Notes: generated by a model from the letters alone, not told the origin. Shown: positions 23,124 through 34,437, counted from the first letter of the stretch. The stretch: DNA of 64,000 nt from Salinicola tamaricis (GCF_003006155.1 NZ_CP023559.1:4154001-4218000); one strand, 5' to 3'. Program-made: numbers and translations.

Positions 23124-23249
23124 GCCCTGCGGCTCGACGACGAGAGTCGCCGGGCCGCTGTAGCCCTGTATGCCAGCAGGTATGCAAGAACCAACATCGG
23201 CCGCGAGCAGCGGCCGACAGCGCGTCAGAGCATGGCGCAGCTAAAGCGG

Positions 23250-23678
23250 TCACGGTGTCGTAGACGAAGTATCGTCACGCGCGTCGAGCTCCGCGATCAG
23301 ACACAGACGCAGGGCACGCAGCTCGGCGCCATTGCAAGCGTCCGGCCATAGCCACCAGTGCCGACCGTCGAGCGCCAGCCCACACACCCAAGGCGCGAGA
23401 CGCAGCGGGCGGCAGTGCACCCCACGCCATCTTCGCCCGTCATCCGATATTTCCCACTGTTGCCGTCCGTGTTCGTCGCGACAGCGTAGATAGCGCAAGC
23501 GCGGTTGACGCGCCCACTCCCAGGCCAACCCCGCCAAACCGGCGAGCCCGAGGCCCAGCGCGACCTCTGGAGCGAGGAAGCGCACGGCGAACAGCGCAAG
23601 CCCCAAGACCCACACGGCGCCGAGCGCCAGTGCCAGTCTAGAGCGCCTGACGCCGATCGCGGTCGGTGTTCTCGGCAT
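23250..23678 (-). CDS. YgfX/CptA-like membrane protein
   Basis: 142-residue protein with two adjacent membrane helices (LALALGAVWVLGLALFAV and VALGLGLAGLAGLAWEW) and a soluble C-terminal part. It overlaps the end of sdhE by 41 bases, the same arrangement as sdhE-ygfX in enterics. E. coli YgfX/CptA was described as a toxin acting on MreB and FtsZ with SdhE (CptB) as partner; whether that holds here cannot be told. The start at 23678 is the only ATG before the first helix. Confidence 0.72.
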   Translation of the reverse strand: MPRTPTAIGVRRSRLALALGAVWVLGLALFAVRFLAPEVALGLGLAGLAGLAWEWARQPRLRYLRCRDEHGRQQWEISDDGRRWRGVHCRPLRLAPWVCGLALDGRHWWLWPDACNGAELRALRLCLIAELDARDDTSSTTP

Positions 23679-23925
23679 GCTCGACGATCATCTGCACGAT
23701 GCGCCGCAGTTCCGGGTCGCTGGGCCACTCGCGACGCATCAGCCATACGAAAAGGTCCTGGTCCTCCTCGGCGATCAGCTCGCGATAGCGGGTCTGATCC
23801 TCGGCACTCAGCGCGTCGTAGCGCGCTTCGAGAAACGGCACCAGCAGAAGATCGAGTTCCCACATGCCGCGACGCGAGTGCCAGTACAGACGCTTGCGCG
23901 TAATGTCTTCATCGTTATCGGCCAC
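23638..23925 (-). CDS. sdhE: FAD assembly factor SdhE
   Basis: 95-residue SdhE protein, which helps attach FAD covalently to succinate dehydrogenase and fumarate reductase flavoprotein subunits. The diagnostic RGMWELDLLL (RGxxE motif, about residues 19-28) is intact, as is YDALSAEDQTRYREL and the C-terminal DPELRRIVQMI. It is followed by the overlapping ygfX-like gene. The ATG at 23925 has GAGGAGCG upstream. Confidence 0.93.
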   Translation of the reverse strand: MADNDEDITRKRLYWHSRRGMWELDLLLVPFLEARYDALSAEDQTRYRELIAEEDQDLFVWLMRREWPSDPELRRIVQMIVEHAENTDRDRRQAL

Positions 23926-24273
23926 GAACGCTCCTCACTGCTGAAATGGTCCACCACTCGGGGACGCCAGACCGCGATGCGCCATACTGCCCCAGGGTAG
24001 CGGGTTCGGTCGCCATTATAGCCGAGGCACCGCGCGCCCACTATGAGCGCCGCCGAGCCACCGCACCGGGTCTCGCGCGGGTAGCGGCCGAGCCCTGCTC
24101 GCAGCGTGCTCGGGGACATTTGCGCCAACGCACTCGGCGCACGCTTTTTGCGTCGCGTAATGCGTTGTTTTCTCGAAACTTGCGCAGTATGCTGAAGCGA
24201 CAATAATAGAGGTCGGATGCCCCTCGGGGGCAGCGTCCGTCACCGCCGGGCAGACGGCTCACGGAGAGTGTCG
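23926..24273. other. Control region between divergent sdhE and ihfB
   Basis: About 350 bases without a supported gene. It must carry both divergent promoters. The stretch 24130-24200 is richer in A and T than its surroundings and is the likely ihfB promoter region, but I cannot assign boxes with confidence. Confidence 0.4.
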
Positions 24274-24570
24274 ATGACCAAGTCTGAATTGATCGAGCAG
24301 ATTGCTTCTCGCCGACCTGAACTATCGGCCAAGGAAGTCGAGGCGGCGGTGCGCGTCATACTCGACGATATCACCCATGCGCTGGCCGAAGGTGGGCGTG
24401 TGGAGATCCGTGGCTTCGGCAGTTTCTCACTTCACTTCCGCGAACCACGTACCGGCCGCAACCCCAAGACCGGCGACCCCGTCGATCTCGACGGCAAGTA
24501 TGTTCCGCATTTCAAGCCGGGCAAGGAGTTGCGTGAGCAGGTCAATGCCAGCCGGGCGCTGGGCTATTGA
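24274..24570 (+). CDS. ihfB: Integration host factor beta subunit
   Basis: 98-residue DNA-bending protein that pairs with IhfA. Start ATG 24274 ([17 protein letters not shown]) with GGAG 10 bases upstream; the upstream in-frame extension to 24217 has no similarity. The prokaryotic DNABP signature [20 protein letters not shown] is near residues 48-67, and the intercalating proline is in RNPKTG. It is usually next to rpsA; here it is 7 kb away in reverse orientation. Confidence 0.96.
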   Translation: MTKSELIEQIASRRPELSAKEVEAAVRVILDDITHALAEGGRVEIRGFGSFSLHFREPRTGRNPKTGDPVDLDGKYVPHFKPGKELREQVNASRALGY

Positions 24571-24649
24571 TCGATCAGTCACCGCGTCGTGACGCCACTG
24601 TCCGCCCGGTCGGCGGCAGTGTCATCGCGGCTCGTCATTGGAAATCACT

Positions 24650-24955
24650 ATGCGCTGGTTCAAAGGCGTCTTTCTCGCCATCGTTCTGATCATCGTGCTG
24701 CTGCTCGGCATTCTCTTCGCCGTCAACAACCAGCAGCCGTTACCGCTGGACCTGATCTGGGTCGAGCTGCCCCCGGCGTCGCTCTCGTTATGGCTGTTGG
24801 TGGCCCTGGCCAGCGGCGTGATTCTCGGCATGCTGGCGATGACCGGCATGTACCTGCGCCTGCGCACGCTGCTGACCCGGGCCCAGCGGCATAACCAGCA
24901 ACAGCGCAAGGAACTCGATCGCCTGCGCACGCAGGAGTTCAAGGAAAGCACCTGA
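24650..24955 (+). CDS. lapA: Lipopolysaccharide assembly protein LapA
   Basis: 101-residue inner-membrane protein with two helices (FKGVFLAIVLIIVLLLGILF and LSLWLLVALASGVILGML) and a coiled C-terminal tail (LTRAQRHNQQQRKELDRL). ATG 24650 follows GGAAATCACT; an upstream TTG at 24638 is less likely. Works with LapB to regulate LpxC turnover by FtsH and so LPS amount. One base separates its stop codon from the lapB start. Confidence 0.92.
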   Translation: MRWFKGVFLAIVLIIVLLLGILFAVNNQQPLPLDLIWVELPPASLSLWLLVALASGVILGMLAMTGMYLRLRTLLTRAQRHNQQQRKELDRLRTQEFKEST

Positions 24956-24956
24956 C

Positions 24957-26144
24957 ATGGCGAACGTTCTGCTACTGGCATTGCTGGTGGCAGCCATCGC
25001 CATTGGCTGGTGGCTGGGGCGCTGGGAGAGCAGCCGTCAACGCACGCAGCGTGCCCCTCCCGCTCATCCCCTGCCCCGCGACTACTTCGTGGGGCTCAAC
25101 TATCTGCTCAACGAGCAGCCCGACCGCGCCATCGAGACCTTTACCCAGGCTCTCGAAGTCAACAGCGACACGGTCGAGACCCATATCGCCCTGGGCAACC
25201 TCTATCGCTCCCGTGGCGAAGCCGACCGTGCCGTACGTATCCACCAGAATCTGCTCGCCCGCCCGGCACTGACCGCCGCGCAGAGCGGCCAGGTCCAGCT
25301 GGAACTCTCCCGCGATTTTCTCAATCTGGGGCTGCTCGACCGCGCCGAGCGGCTGCTGCTCTCGCTCAACAAAGCCAACGTCGACGACGAGCAGAAACTC
25401 GCGGCCAAGCGCCTGCTGGTGGATCTGTTCCAGCGCGAGAAGGAGTGGAGCCAGGCGCTCGAGGTTGCCCAGCCACAGCTTGTGCGCCAGGATCCCGACA
25501 TGCGCCGCGCCGCCGCCCACTGGCTGTGCGAGCTGGCGCTCGAGCACCGCCGCAACGCCAGCCCGTCGCTGGCGCGCAAGGCGTTGCGCCAAGCGCTGCA
25601 CATCGACGAATCCTGTGTGCGCGCCAACTGGATTCTGGGCCAGCTGGAGTGGGATATCGGCCAGTACCGCAGCGCAATCCGCTACTGGCAGCGCGTGCCA
25701 GAGCAGGACCCGAGCTTCACCACCCTGGTGCTGGAGCCGCTGCGCGATGCCTATCGCCTGCTCGACGACGCTGACGGCTGGTGGCAGTTCCTCGAGCAGC
25801 AGCTGCAGCGCGCGCCACCGACCAGCGTAGTGATCATGGCTGCCGACGCGCTGCACCACCGCCAGGGGGCGGAGATCGCCTGCGCCTTCGTCAGCGACCA
25901 ACTGCGCGATCATCCCAGCTTGCGCGGCGTCGACTATCTGATGGATCTCTATCTGGCCGACAGCGACCCCGGCGAGCGCGACCGTCTGGAGCTGCTCAAG
26001 CAGCACACCCATCAGTTGCTCAGCGTTCGCCCGCGTTACCGCTGCCAGCGCTGTGGCTTTGCCGCCGAGCAGCTCAACTGGCAGTGCCCCCGCTGCCATA
26101 GCTGGGGCACCAGCAAACCGATCACCGGTCTCGAGGGCGAATGA
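24957..26144 (+). CDS. lapB: Lipopolysaccharide assembly protein LapB (YciM)
   Basis: 395-residue TPR protein anchored by an N-terminal helix (LLLALLVAAIAIGWWLG). TPR-like units follow (for example FVGLNYLLNEQPDRAIETFT and HIALGNLYRSRGEADRAV). The C-terminal rubredoxin-like zinc knuckle is intact: YRCQRCGF...WQCPRCHSWG with four cysteines. It acts as adaptor for FtsH-mediated LpxC degradation. Its stop at 26144 abuts the pyrF stop on the other strand. Confidence 0.95.
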   Translation: MANVLLLALLVAAIAIGWWLGRWESSRQRTQRAPPAHPLPRDYFVGLNYLLNEQPDRAIETFTQALEVNSDTVETHIALGNLYRSRGEADRAVRIHQNLLARPALTAAQSGQVQLELSRDFLNLGLLDRAERLLLSLNKANVDDEQKLAAKRLLVDLFQREKEWSQALEVAQPQLVRQDPDMRRAAAHWLCELALEHRRNASPSLARKALRQALHIDESCVRANWILGQLEWDIGQYRSAIRYWQRVPEQDPSFTTLVLEPLRDAYRLLDDADGWWQFLEQQLQRAPPTSVVIMAADALHHRQGAEIACAFVSDQLRDHPSLRGVDYLMDLYLADSDPGERDRLELLKQHTHQLLSVRPRYRCQRCGFAAEQLNWQCPRCHSWGTSKPITGLEGE

Positions 26145-26849
26145 TCAGCCCACGTCCAGCGCGCGCTCGATCTCGGCCAGCGCCGCCATCGGCTCGGCCG
26201 CCTGGGTCACCGCGCGGCCGATCACCAGATGCGTGCTGCCCGCCGCCATGGCCGCTTCAGGCGTCATGACCCGGCGCTGATCCCCCGTCGCCGCGGTGGC
26301 CGGGCGAATACCTGGGGTGACCTTGAGAAACCCTTCGCCACAGATCGCACGCAGCCGCTCGCTCTCGCGGGCCGAGCACACCACCCCATCGAGACCGCTC
26401 TGCTGGGTCAGCCGCGCCAGGCGCTCGACCTGGCTCATGGCGTCCCCCGCCACGCCGATCTCGTGGAGTTCGTCGTCCGCCATACTGGTCAGCACGGTCA
26501 CCGCGATCAGCCGCGTCGACAGCCCGCGCTGGCGCAGTCGTTCGACGCTCGCCTCCATCATTCGGCGCCCGCCGACGGCGTGGACGTTGACCATCCAGAC
26601 CCCCTGATCCGCCGCCGCCTCGACCGCACCGGCAACGGTGTTGGGGATGTCATGAAACTTGAGATCCAGAAACACCTCGAAGCCGCGCCGGTGCATGGCC
26701 TCGATGGCCTGCGGCCCGGCCCGGGTGAACAGCTCCTTGCCAATCTTGACCCGACAACGCGCCGGATCGAGGGCGTCGGCCAGCGCCGTGGCCGAAGCCA
26801 GATCCGAGTAGTCCAGGGCGATGATGAGCGGCGACTGCGTAGCGGCCAT
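26145..26849 (-). CDS. pyrF: Orotidine 5'-phosphate decarboxylase
   Basis: 234-residue enzyme making UMP from OMP. I choose ATG 26849 ([16 protein letters not shown]), with GGAG 9 bases upstream; ATG 26867 is possible. Substrate/catalytic segments: [26 protein letters not shown] (the Asp-Lys-x-x-Asp catalytic set), GVVCSARE and VTPGIRP. In E. coli pyrF follows lapB on the same strand; here it converges on lapB, end to end. Confidence 0.95.
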   Translation of the reverse strand: MAATQSPLIIALDYSDLASATALADALDPARCRVKIGKELFTRAGPQAIEAMHRRGFEVFLDLKFHDIPNTVAGAVEAAADQGVWMVNVHAVGGRRMMEASVERLRQRGLSTRLIAVTVLTSMADDELHEIGVAGDAMSQVERLARLTQQSGLDGVVCSARESERLRAICGEGFLKVTPGIRPATAATGDQRRVMTPEAAMAAGSTHLVIGRAVTQAAEPMAALAEIERALDVG

Positions 26850-27118
26850 GGGCGGCATCTCCGGCATGATGAATTCGCGCCGGAGTATACCGGAGTTGCC
26901 ACCGCGCTGCCGCGGCGCGGCGGCCATTCGAGGGTGACGCAAGTCGTAGGCGATCACGTACGCCGATCGAGGGCGAATTCGACGTCAAGGCACGCGCCCT
27001 GGTGTCGATAGCCTCTAGGAGGGGTGGCCGCACCGCCAACCCGTCACGCCGGCACGCCAGCGGCGCTGCCCGGCAAGCCTCGTCTTACCGACGAGATCGA
27101 CACCAAGAGGAGATCGAC

Positions 27119-27376
27119 ATGAAAAAGCTGTTCGGTATCGCCCTGCTGTCGCTGTTCATGGCCGCCAGCCTACCCGCCGTCGCCGACCCGGTGAACATCA
27201 ACCAGGCCGATGCCCAGACTCTGGCAACGCTACCGGGGATCGGCGAGGTCAAGGCGCAGGCGATCGTCGAAGACCGCAAGGCCAACGGCCAGTACGAGTC
27301 GCTCGACGAGCTCACCCGCGTCAGCGGCATCGGCGAGGCCACCATCGCCAAGCTCAAGGACGACGCCACCCTCTGA
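27119..27376 (+). CDS. ComEA-like secreted helix-hairpin-helix protein
   Basis: 85-residue protein with a signal peptide (KKLFGIALLSLFMAASLPAVA, cut before DPVNI). A ComEA-type double HhH domain follows: NINQADAQTLATLPGIGEVK and LDELTRVSGIGEATIAKL. Such proteins bind DNA in the periplasm, in some species for uptake during transformation. AAGAGGAG lies just before ATG 27119. With pil genes elsewhere in the window, a role in DNA uptake is possible but unproven. Confidence 0.88.
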   Translation: MKKLFGIALLSLFMAASLPAVADPVNINQADAQTLATLPGIGEVKAQAIVEDRKANGQYESLDELTRVSGIGEATIAKLKDDATL

Positions 27377-27647
27377 ACGGGCCATTCATCAACGTCAGAC
27401 GCAGTGGGCTTATCCGGCGGCAGGGCGTCGCGAGGGCGCTGTGAACCCCTCCCTGGGTGCTACCTTTGCCATCCCTGGCAAAGGCCCCTCGCTTTGCCCT
27501 GCCCCCGGTGCCCATCGTCAGAGAGCTCTGGACATCCGCTCCCAGCCTTACCGGCTGGCCCAATCGATCACCGCCAGGGAGTGGCGGTGCTTGCATTTCT
27601 CTCCTGTCGTCTCCATCTGAGGAAAATCGGTTTTCCCGGGAGACACC

Positions 27648-28163
27648 ATGCCTCTGCTCTTTCTGCTCGCGCTGTTCCTGCTGGCGGACGTCATCGTCCT
27701 GTTCACCCTGGGAGCCAAGCTCGGGTTGCTGCTGACCTTACTCTGGATCGCGCTCAGTGCGGCTTTCGGCCTGCACCTGATCCGGCGTGAAAGCCTGCTC
27801 ACCCTGCAGCGTGCCCGCGAACGTCTGGCCCTGGGTGAACTGCCTTCGGACGAGCTGCTGGCCGGTGCCACCTTCGTGCTGGCCGGCGTACTGCTGATGG
27901 CGCCGGGTTTTCTCTCCGACCTACTGGGCCTGGTGTGTCTGCTACCGGGGAGCGGCCAGCTCGCACGACGCTGGTTTCCCCGCGCCGCGACCACCGGCCC
28001 GAGCGGCAATGGTCGTACGCAGGGCCAAGGGGGCAGCGAGTGGGGGGCAGCGGCAAGCACCGCCCACCGCGACTCGGCGCCAGGCGATGAGTCCGAGGCG
28101 CGTCCACTCGAGGGTGACTTTATCGGACGCGACAGCAGCGGCCGTGACGGCGATTCGCGCTGA
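27648..28163 (+). CDS. fxsA: FxsA family membrane protein
   Basis: 171-residue inner-membrane protein. Family traits are four hydrophobic segments (LLFLLALFLLADVIVLFTL, LGLLLTLLWIALSAAFGLHL, then ATFVLAGVLLMAPGFLSDLL) and the MAPGFLSDLLG signature. A polar tail rich in Gly/Ser/Asp follows. In E. coli FxsA overproduction eases F exclusion of phage T7. Upstream of groES, as often in gammaproteobacteria. The 270-base gap before it holds an 8-bp inverted repeat (27463-27484). Confidence 0.9.
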   Translation: MPLLFLLALFLLADVIVLFTLGAKLGLLLTLLWIALSAAFGLHLIRRESLLTLQRARERLALGELPSDELLAGATFVLAGVLLMAPGFLSDLLGLVCLLPGSGQLARRWFPRAATTGPSGNGRTQGQGGSEWGAAASTAHRDSAPGDESEARPLEGDFIGRDSSGRDGDSR

Positions 28164-28221
28164 GCGCGAGCCAGCAGGACCTTTCCACGCGCTGATTTGG
28201 ACAAAAAATTTGTGCTGTACC

Positions 28222-28247
28222 CTTGAAAGCGTCTTGCCCGACCCAAT
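28222..28247 (+). promoter_or_regulatory. Heat-shock (sigma-32) promoter of groESL
   Basis: CTTGAAA (28222-28228) and CCCAAT (28242-28247) separated by 13 bases match the sigma-32 consensus (CTTGAAA, then CCCCAT-T). It lies about 125 bases before groES, which fits the known heat-shock control of this operon. Confidence 0.8.
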
Positions 28248-28372
28248 CAAGGCAGCAGCGATAGCTTTAGGCCATCAGGCCCATTAACCGGAAGGCGCAA
28301 GCCTTCTCCCGCTGGGCAACGCTCACCGGGAACGTGCATTTGCAACATGCAACCATCAGGAGAACGTGAGCA

Positions 28373-28666
28373 ATGAAAATCCGTCCCTTGCACGATCGCG
28401 TCATCGTACGTCGCACAGAAGAAGAGCAGAAAACTGCCGGCGGCATCGTGCTTCCGGGCAACGCCCAGGAGAAGCCGACCCGCGGTGAGATTCTCGCCGT
28501 CGGCAACGGCCGCATCCTCGACAACGGCGAAGTTCGCGCCCTGGACGTCAAGGTCGGCGACACCGTCATCTTCAAGGAAGGCTTCGGCGTCGAGAAGCAG
28601 AAGGTCGACGGCGAAGAAGTTCTGATCATGAGCGAGAGCGACATTCTGGCCGTCGTCGAAGGCTGA
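28373..28666 (+). CDS. groES: Co-chaperonin GroES
   Basis: 97-residue heptameric lid of the GroEL chamber. Begins [20 protein letters not shown]; the mobile loop [16 protein letters not shown] (about residues 21-36) and the C-terminal [10 protein letters not shown] are intact. AGGAGAAC lies before ATG 28373. It is 61 bases ahead of groEL in one operon behind a sigma-32 promoter. Confidence 0.98.
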   Translation: MKIRPLHDRVIVRRTEEEQKTAGGIVLPGNAQEKPTRGEILAVGNGRILDNGEVRALDVKVGDTVIFKEGFGVEKQKVDGEEVLIMSESDILAVVEG

Positions 28667-28715
28667 TCGATCGCTCGACTCGCTGATTCATCACGTTTCC
28701 ACGTATCGCATTTAG

Positions 28716-30371
<1,656 letters not shown>

Positions 30372-30410
30372 GCCTCCCCCGCCATCGCCTGAGACTTTCA
30401 GGTATCATGG

Positions 30411-30439
30411 AAAGCCCCGCCACTGGCGGGGCTTTTTTT
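30411..30439 (+). terminator. Intrinsic terminator of groESL
   Basis: AAAGCCCCGCC-ACT-GGCGGGGCTTTTTTT: an 11-bp stem with a 3-base loop and a 7-T tail, 40 bases after the groEL stop. Confidence 0.95.
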
Positions 30440-30514
30440 GGTTCAGGGTCTTGGGTTCAGCGCGCGTTCCGCGATGCTGCCGCTCCCGCCGTCTCGTTTC
30501 AGGAGCCTTCTCGC

Positions 30515-31234
30515 ATGCTCGAGCGTATTCGTATCGTCCTCGTCCAGACCTATCATCCCGGCAATATCGGCGCCAGCGCGCGGGCAATGAAGACCATGGG
30601 CCTGAGCGACCTGGTGCTGGTCGCACCACGGCAGTTCCCCGACCCAGAAGCGACCCGTCTGGCGGCTGGCGCCGTCGATCTGATCGAGGGCTGCCGGGTA
30701 GTGGACTCGCTGGACGAGGCAGTGGCCGACTGCGTGCAGGTGATCGGCGCCAGCGCGCGCCTGCGTAGCCTGCCGCTGCCCTGCTACCACGCCCCGGATG
30801 CCATGCTCGAGGCGGCCTGGCAACGCCTTCCCGACGGCCCGGTGGCTGTGGTCTTCGGGCGCGAACGCTCGGGGCTCACCAACGACGAGATCGGCCACTG
30901 CACGCATCAGCTCAACATCCCCGCCAACCCCGACTACGGTGTGCTCAACCTCTCCCAGGCGGTCCAGATCGTCGCCTACGAGGCGTTCCGTCAGGCCAGT
31001 CACACCGCCGTCGCCGAGGCGCCAGCATCGCGGGACACGGTCTACCCGACGCTCGACCAGCTCGAACACTTCCACGCGCACCTGCACCGCGCGCTCGACA
31101 GCGCCGGCTTCCTCAACCAGCCCCACGCCAAGACCGAAGCGCACCTGCGGGCCCTGTTCGCTCGCGCCGAGCCCAGCCGCAAGGAGCTCTCGATTCTGCG
31201 CGGCGTGCTCAATGCGCTCGAACGGCACGATTGA
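30515..31234 (+). CDS. trmJ: tRNA (cytidine/uridine-32-2'-O)-methyltransferase TrmJ
   Basis: 239-residue SPOUT-class enzyme. Start ATG 30515 (MLERIRIVLVQTYHPGNIG) follows AGGAGCC; the longer frame through the groEL terminator is discarded. Motif 1 is HPGNIGASARAMKTMGL with the RNA-contact Asn/Arg, motif 2 is VVFGRERSGLTNDEI and motif 3 is LNIPANPDYGVLNLSQAVQI, forming the knot. It methylates position 32 of several tRNAs. Confidence 0.93.
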   Translation: MLERIRIVLVQTYHPGNIGASARAMKTMGLSDLVLVAPRQFPDPEATRLAAGAVDLIEGCRVVDSLDEAVADCVQVIGASARLRSLPLPCYHAPDAMLEAAWQRLPDGPVAVVFGRERSGLTNDEIGHCTHQLNIPANPDYGVLNLSQAVQIVAYEAFRQASHTAVAEAPASRDTVYPTLDQLEHFHAHLHRALDSAGFLNQPHAKTEAHLRALFARAEPSRKELSILRGVLNALERHD

Positions 31235-31266
31235 CGACAGACTTTGACACGAACGCCCCAGCCATA

Positions 31267-31285
31267 GAGAATGGTAATCACTCTC
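31267..31285 (+). promoter_or_regulatory. Fur-box-like operator
   Basis: GAGAATGGTAATCACTCTC matches 15 of 19 positions of the Fur consensus and is nearly palindromic. It lies 22 bases before the start codon of the next gene, a good place for an iron-responsive repressor. Confidence 0.65.
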
Positions 31286-31307
31286 ATCAATAGAGTGATG
31301 GTGACCC

Positions 31308-31703
31308 ATGCATTCAGAGCGCTCCCGACTCCACTATACCTGCGTCTTTCTGCTGGTCTCCTTTCAGGCCGTGCGACAATCGCTACCCGCCGCCACCCCC
31401 TCGGCAGCGCCCTGCTGGCTCGACGCTGAGATGCTGAAGATGCTGCTGCGTGAACTCAAGCGCTGTCGCGAAGAGGCCTCTCCCTTCCCGCCGGTACACA
31501 CCTCGCTGGACGTCGCTACCTACCACTGCGGCCTGCTGATGGCGCAGTGCCCAGCGGCACTGGATCCCTCGCTCTGCAGCTACCATCTGGATGCCATCAT
31601 CCAGCCGCTCAAGCAAGCCATCGCTGAGCTCTCCGGCCACCACGCTGCGACCGCGGGCGCGACACAGAGCGGACGAGGCTGGCGCGGCTGGCTCAAACGT
31701 TAA
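31308..31703 (+). CDS. Unrecognised cysteine-rich protein behind a Fur-box-like site
   Basis: 131 residues, no family recognised. Codon third positions are GC-rich, like the neighbours, so I take it as real. Start ATG 31308. A short hydrophobic N-terminal run (YTCVFLLVSFQAV) could be a weak signal or membrane segment. Cysteines occur at about residues 12, 36, 53, 74, 81 and 91, including YHCGLLMAQC. The C-terminus is basic (GWRGWLKR). Iron regulation is suggested only by the operator. The start or frame could be affected by the single-base errors seen elsewhere, although this part of the window looks clean. Confidence 0.6.
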   Translation: MHSERSRLHYTCVFLLVSFQAVRQSLPAATPSAAPCWLDAEMLKMLLRELKRCREEASPFPPVHTSLDVATYHCGLLMAQCPAALDPSLCSYHLDAIIQPLKQAIAELSGHHAATAGATQSGRGWRGWLKR

Positions 31704-31809
31704 GCGCTCATACCCAATCCTGTGACGATAGGCGCGAGTGAAAGGCGTTCCTCACCGCACGCGGAGAGGCGCCATCACCGCTCCACCCAGCCAGACCAGC
31801 GCCAGACAT

Positions 31810-31838
31810 AAAAAAACAGCGCCCGAAGGCGCTGTTTT
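31810..31838 (-). terminator. Intrinsic terminator of rpsA
   Basis: AAAACAGCGCC-TTCG-GGCGCTGTTTT on the minus strand, an 11-bp stem with a T-rich tail, 25 bases past the rpsA stop. It may also end transcription coming from the plus-strand gene. Confidence 0.93.
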
Positions 31839-31862
31839 CATGGGGAGACCGAATCCGAAGAA

Positions 31863-33539
31863 TCAGTCCTGGCCCATCTGCTGCTTGATCAGATCACCGA
31901 TGGTGGTCGGACCGTTGGTCTCGACATCCTGGTCGCGCAGCTTGGTCATGTTGCGACGCGTGTCGACCTGATCCTTGGCCTTGATCGACAGGTTGATGGC
32001 GCGGCTCTTGCGATCGACGTTGACGATCTTGGCTTCGACGCTATCACCTTCGTTCAGCACGTTGCGCGCATCTTCGACGCGGTCGGCGCTGATCTCGGAG
32101 GCCTTAAGGATACCGATGACATCGGTGGCCAGTTCGACGTGCGCTTCCTTGGCATCGACTTCGATGATGCGGCCGGTGACCACGGAGCCCTTGTCGTTGA
32201 CAGCCAGGAACTCGGAAACCGGATCGGTCTCGAGCTGCTTGATGCCCAGCGAGATGCGCTCACGCTCCGGATCGATCGAAAGGATGACGGCTTCCGCTTC
32301 GTCGCCCTTCTTGAACTGACGGACCGCTTCTTCGCCAGCTTCGCTCCAGGAGATGTCGGAGAGGTGCACCAGACCGTCGATGCCGCCTTCCAGACCGATG
32401 AAGATACCGAAGTCGGTGATCGACTTGATGGTACCGGCAACGCGGTCGCCCTTGTTGTAGCGCGCGTTGAAGTCTTCCCACGGGTTGGTGGTGCACTGCT
32501 TGATACCCAGGGAGATACGACGACGCTCTTCGTCGATGTCGAGCACCATGACTTCGACGTCGTCACCGACCTGAACCACCTTGGACGGATGGATGTTCTT
32601 GTTGGTCCAGTCCATTTCAGAGACGTGAACCAGACCTTCGACACCCTCTTCCAGCTCGGCGAAGCAGCCGTAGTCGGTCAGGTTGGTAACGCGGGCGTTG
32701 ACCTTGGTGCCTTCCGGGTAGCGGTCGACGATGTTGACCCAGGGGTCTTCGCCCAGCTGCTTCAGGCCCAGCGAAACGCGGTTGCGCTCGCGGTCGAACT
32801 TGAGCACCTTGACGTTGATCTCGTCGCCGACGGCCACGATCTCGCTCGGGTGCTTGATGCGCTTCCACGCCATGTCGGTGATGTGAAGCAGGCCGTCGAC
32901 GCCACCGAGGTCGACGAAAGCGCCGTAGTCGGTGAGGTTCTTGACGATACCGTTGATCTGCTGGCCTTCCTGCAGGTGGGCGAGCAGCGCTTCACGCTCG
33001 GCGCTGTTCTCGGCTTCGAGCACGGCACGGCGAGAGACGACGACGTTGTTGCGCTTCGGATCGAGCTTGATGACCTTGAAGTCCAGCTCTTTGTGCTCCA
33101 GGTGCGCGGTGTCGCGAACCGGACGCACATCGACCAGCGAACCCGGCAGGAACGCACGAATCGAGGAGACGTCGACGGTAAAGCCGCCCTTGACCTTGCC
33201 GTTGATCACGCCCTTGACGATTTCGTCTTTCTCGAAGGCCGCTTCCAGTTCTTTCCACGCTTCGGCGCGCTTGGCCTTCTCACGCGACAGACGGGTTTCA
33301 CCGAAACCGTCTTCAACGGCTTCCAGTGCGACCTTGACTTCGTCACCGACCGCGATGGTCATCTCACCGTTGTCGTCGCGGAACTGAGCCGCGGGGATCT
33401 GACCCTCGGACTTCAGACCGGCGTTGACGGTGATCCAGTCGCCTTCGATGTCGACCACGGTTGCCATGACGATGGCACCGGGCTCCATGTTGATGTCCTG
33501 GAGAGATTGTTCGAACAGTTCAGCAAAGCTTTCGCTCAT
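31863..33539 (-). CDS. rpsA: 30S ribosomal protein S1
   Basis: 558-residue protein with six S1/OB-fold RNA-binding repeats (for example [20 protein letters not shown] and [20 protein letters not shown]). Binds mRNA leaders to start translation. Start ATG 33539 ([16 protein letters not shown]). Downstream of cmk with a 217-base spacer that probably carries its own promoter and autoregulatory leader. Strong codon bias. Confidence 0.98.
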   Translation of the reverse strand: MSESFAELFEQSLQDINMEPGAIVMATVVDIEGDWITVNAGLKSEGQIPAAQFRDDNGEMTIAVGDEVKVALEAVEDGFGETRLSREKAKRAEAWKELEAAFEKDEIVKGVINGKVKGGFTVDVSSIRAFLPGSLVDVRPVRDTAHLEHKELDFKVIKLDPKRNNVVVSRRAVLEAENSAEREALLAHLQEGQQINGIVKNLTDYGAFVDLGGVDGLLHITDMAWKRIKHPSEIVAVGDEINVKVLKFDRERNRVSLGLKQLGEDPWVNIVDRYPEGTKVNARVTNLTDYGCFAELEEGVEGLVHVSEMDWTNKNIHPSKVVQVGDDVEVMVLDIDEERRRISLGIKQCTTNPWEDFNARYNKGDRVAGTIKSITDFGIFIGLEGGIDGLVHLSDISWSEAGEEAVRQFKKGDEAEAVILSIDPERERISLGIKQLETDPVSEFLAVNDKGSVVTGRIIEVDAKEAHVELATDVIGILKASEISADRVEDARNVLNEGDSVEAKIVNVDRKSRAINLSIKAKDQVDTRRNMTKLRDQDVETNGPTTIGDLIKQQMGQD

Positions 33540-33756
33540 GTGATTCCTACGTGATCAACGTTGATGGCGGGCGGGCCGCCTTCCTCCGTACCACCAGCGA
33601 GTACGGGCCTTATCGACATATCCCTGGGGATGTTGGCGCTGGTTCGACCTGCCGCGACTTGACTGTCGGTGTCGCTGCACGTCTTCACATCTTGCCAGGG
33701 GCCCCGGGAGCGGAAGTGTGTCGTCATTCCACAGGCCAGCACGACCCGAGACACTC

Positions 33757-34437
33757 TCAGGTCAGGCCGCGCTCGGCCAGCAGCGTTTCGATACGCTCCA
33801 CGACTTCCGGTATATCCAGCTGCGTGGTGTCCAGCTCGACGGCATCTTCGGCCGGCTTGAGCGGGGCTACCGCACGCTGCATATCACGCGCATCGCGCGC
33901 TTGGATTTCTTCCAAAAGGGTCGCGAGTCTAGCATCTTCACCGGCCTCGCGCAATTGGCGCAGGCGACGCTGGGCACGCTCCTCGGCCGAAGCGGTGAGA
34001 TAGATCTTCAGCGGCGCATCGGTGAACACCACGGTGCCCATGTCACGGCCGTCGGCGACCAGCCCGGGCGCCTGGCGGAAGTCGCGCTGCCGCTGCAGCA
34101 GCGCTTCGCGCACCGGCGGCAGCGCCGCCACCTGCGAGGCGGCATTGCCCACCTCTTCGCGGCGGATCGCCCGGGTCACGTCGTCGCCCTCGAGCAGGAT
34201 ACGCATGGCACCGTCCTCCACCGCGAAGACCACGTCCAGCCGCTGGGCCTGGCGGGTCAGCCGCTCGACGTCGTCCAGCGCGACCTCCTTGCGCAGCGCC
34301 GCCAGCGCGGTGAGCCGGTAGAGCGCACCGGAATCGAGCAGGTGCCAGCCCAGGCGTTCGGCGATCATGCGACTGATGGTGCCCTTGCCGGCGCCACCGG
34401 GGCCGTCGATGGTGAGGACGGGGGCGGTCTGACTCAT
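33757..34437 (-). CDS. cmk: Cytidylate kinase
   Basis: 226-residue kinase making CDP/dCDP. Start ATG 34437 ([19 protein letters not shown]) overlaps the end of tyrA-aroA by 4 bases. Walker [13 protein letters not shown] is at residues 12-23; [11 protein letters not shown] carries the CMP-contact Arg-Asp, and [13 protein letters not shown] the lid. The tyrA-aroA, cmk, rpsA order is standard for pseudomonads and halomonads. Confidence 0.96.
   Translation of the reverse strand: MSQTAPVLTIDGPGGAGKGTISRMIAERLGWHLLDSGALYRLTALAALRKEVALDDVERLTRQAQRLDVVFAVEDGAMRILLEGDDVTRAIRREEVGNAASQVAALPPVREALLQRQRDFRQAPGLVADGRDMGTVVFTDAPLKIYLTASAEERAQRRLRQLREAGEDARLATLLEEIQARDARDMQRAVAPLKPAEDAVELDTTQLDIPEVVERIETLLAERGLT

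Noticed and set aside
23250-23925. Claim that sdhE and the ygfX-like gene are a working toxin-antitoxin pair
   Set aside because: Order matches enteric cptAB, but the toxin role is disputed and nothing here proves it.
32139-33554. 471-codon antisense frame over rpsA
   Set aside because: Same explanation: mirror of the codon bias of a ribosomal gene.
33540-33756. A small gene between rpsA and cmk
   Set aside because: The open frame there has no ribosome site and no family likeness; the space is better explained as the rpsA promoter and leader.
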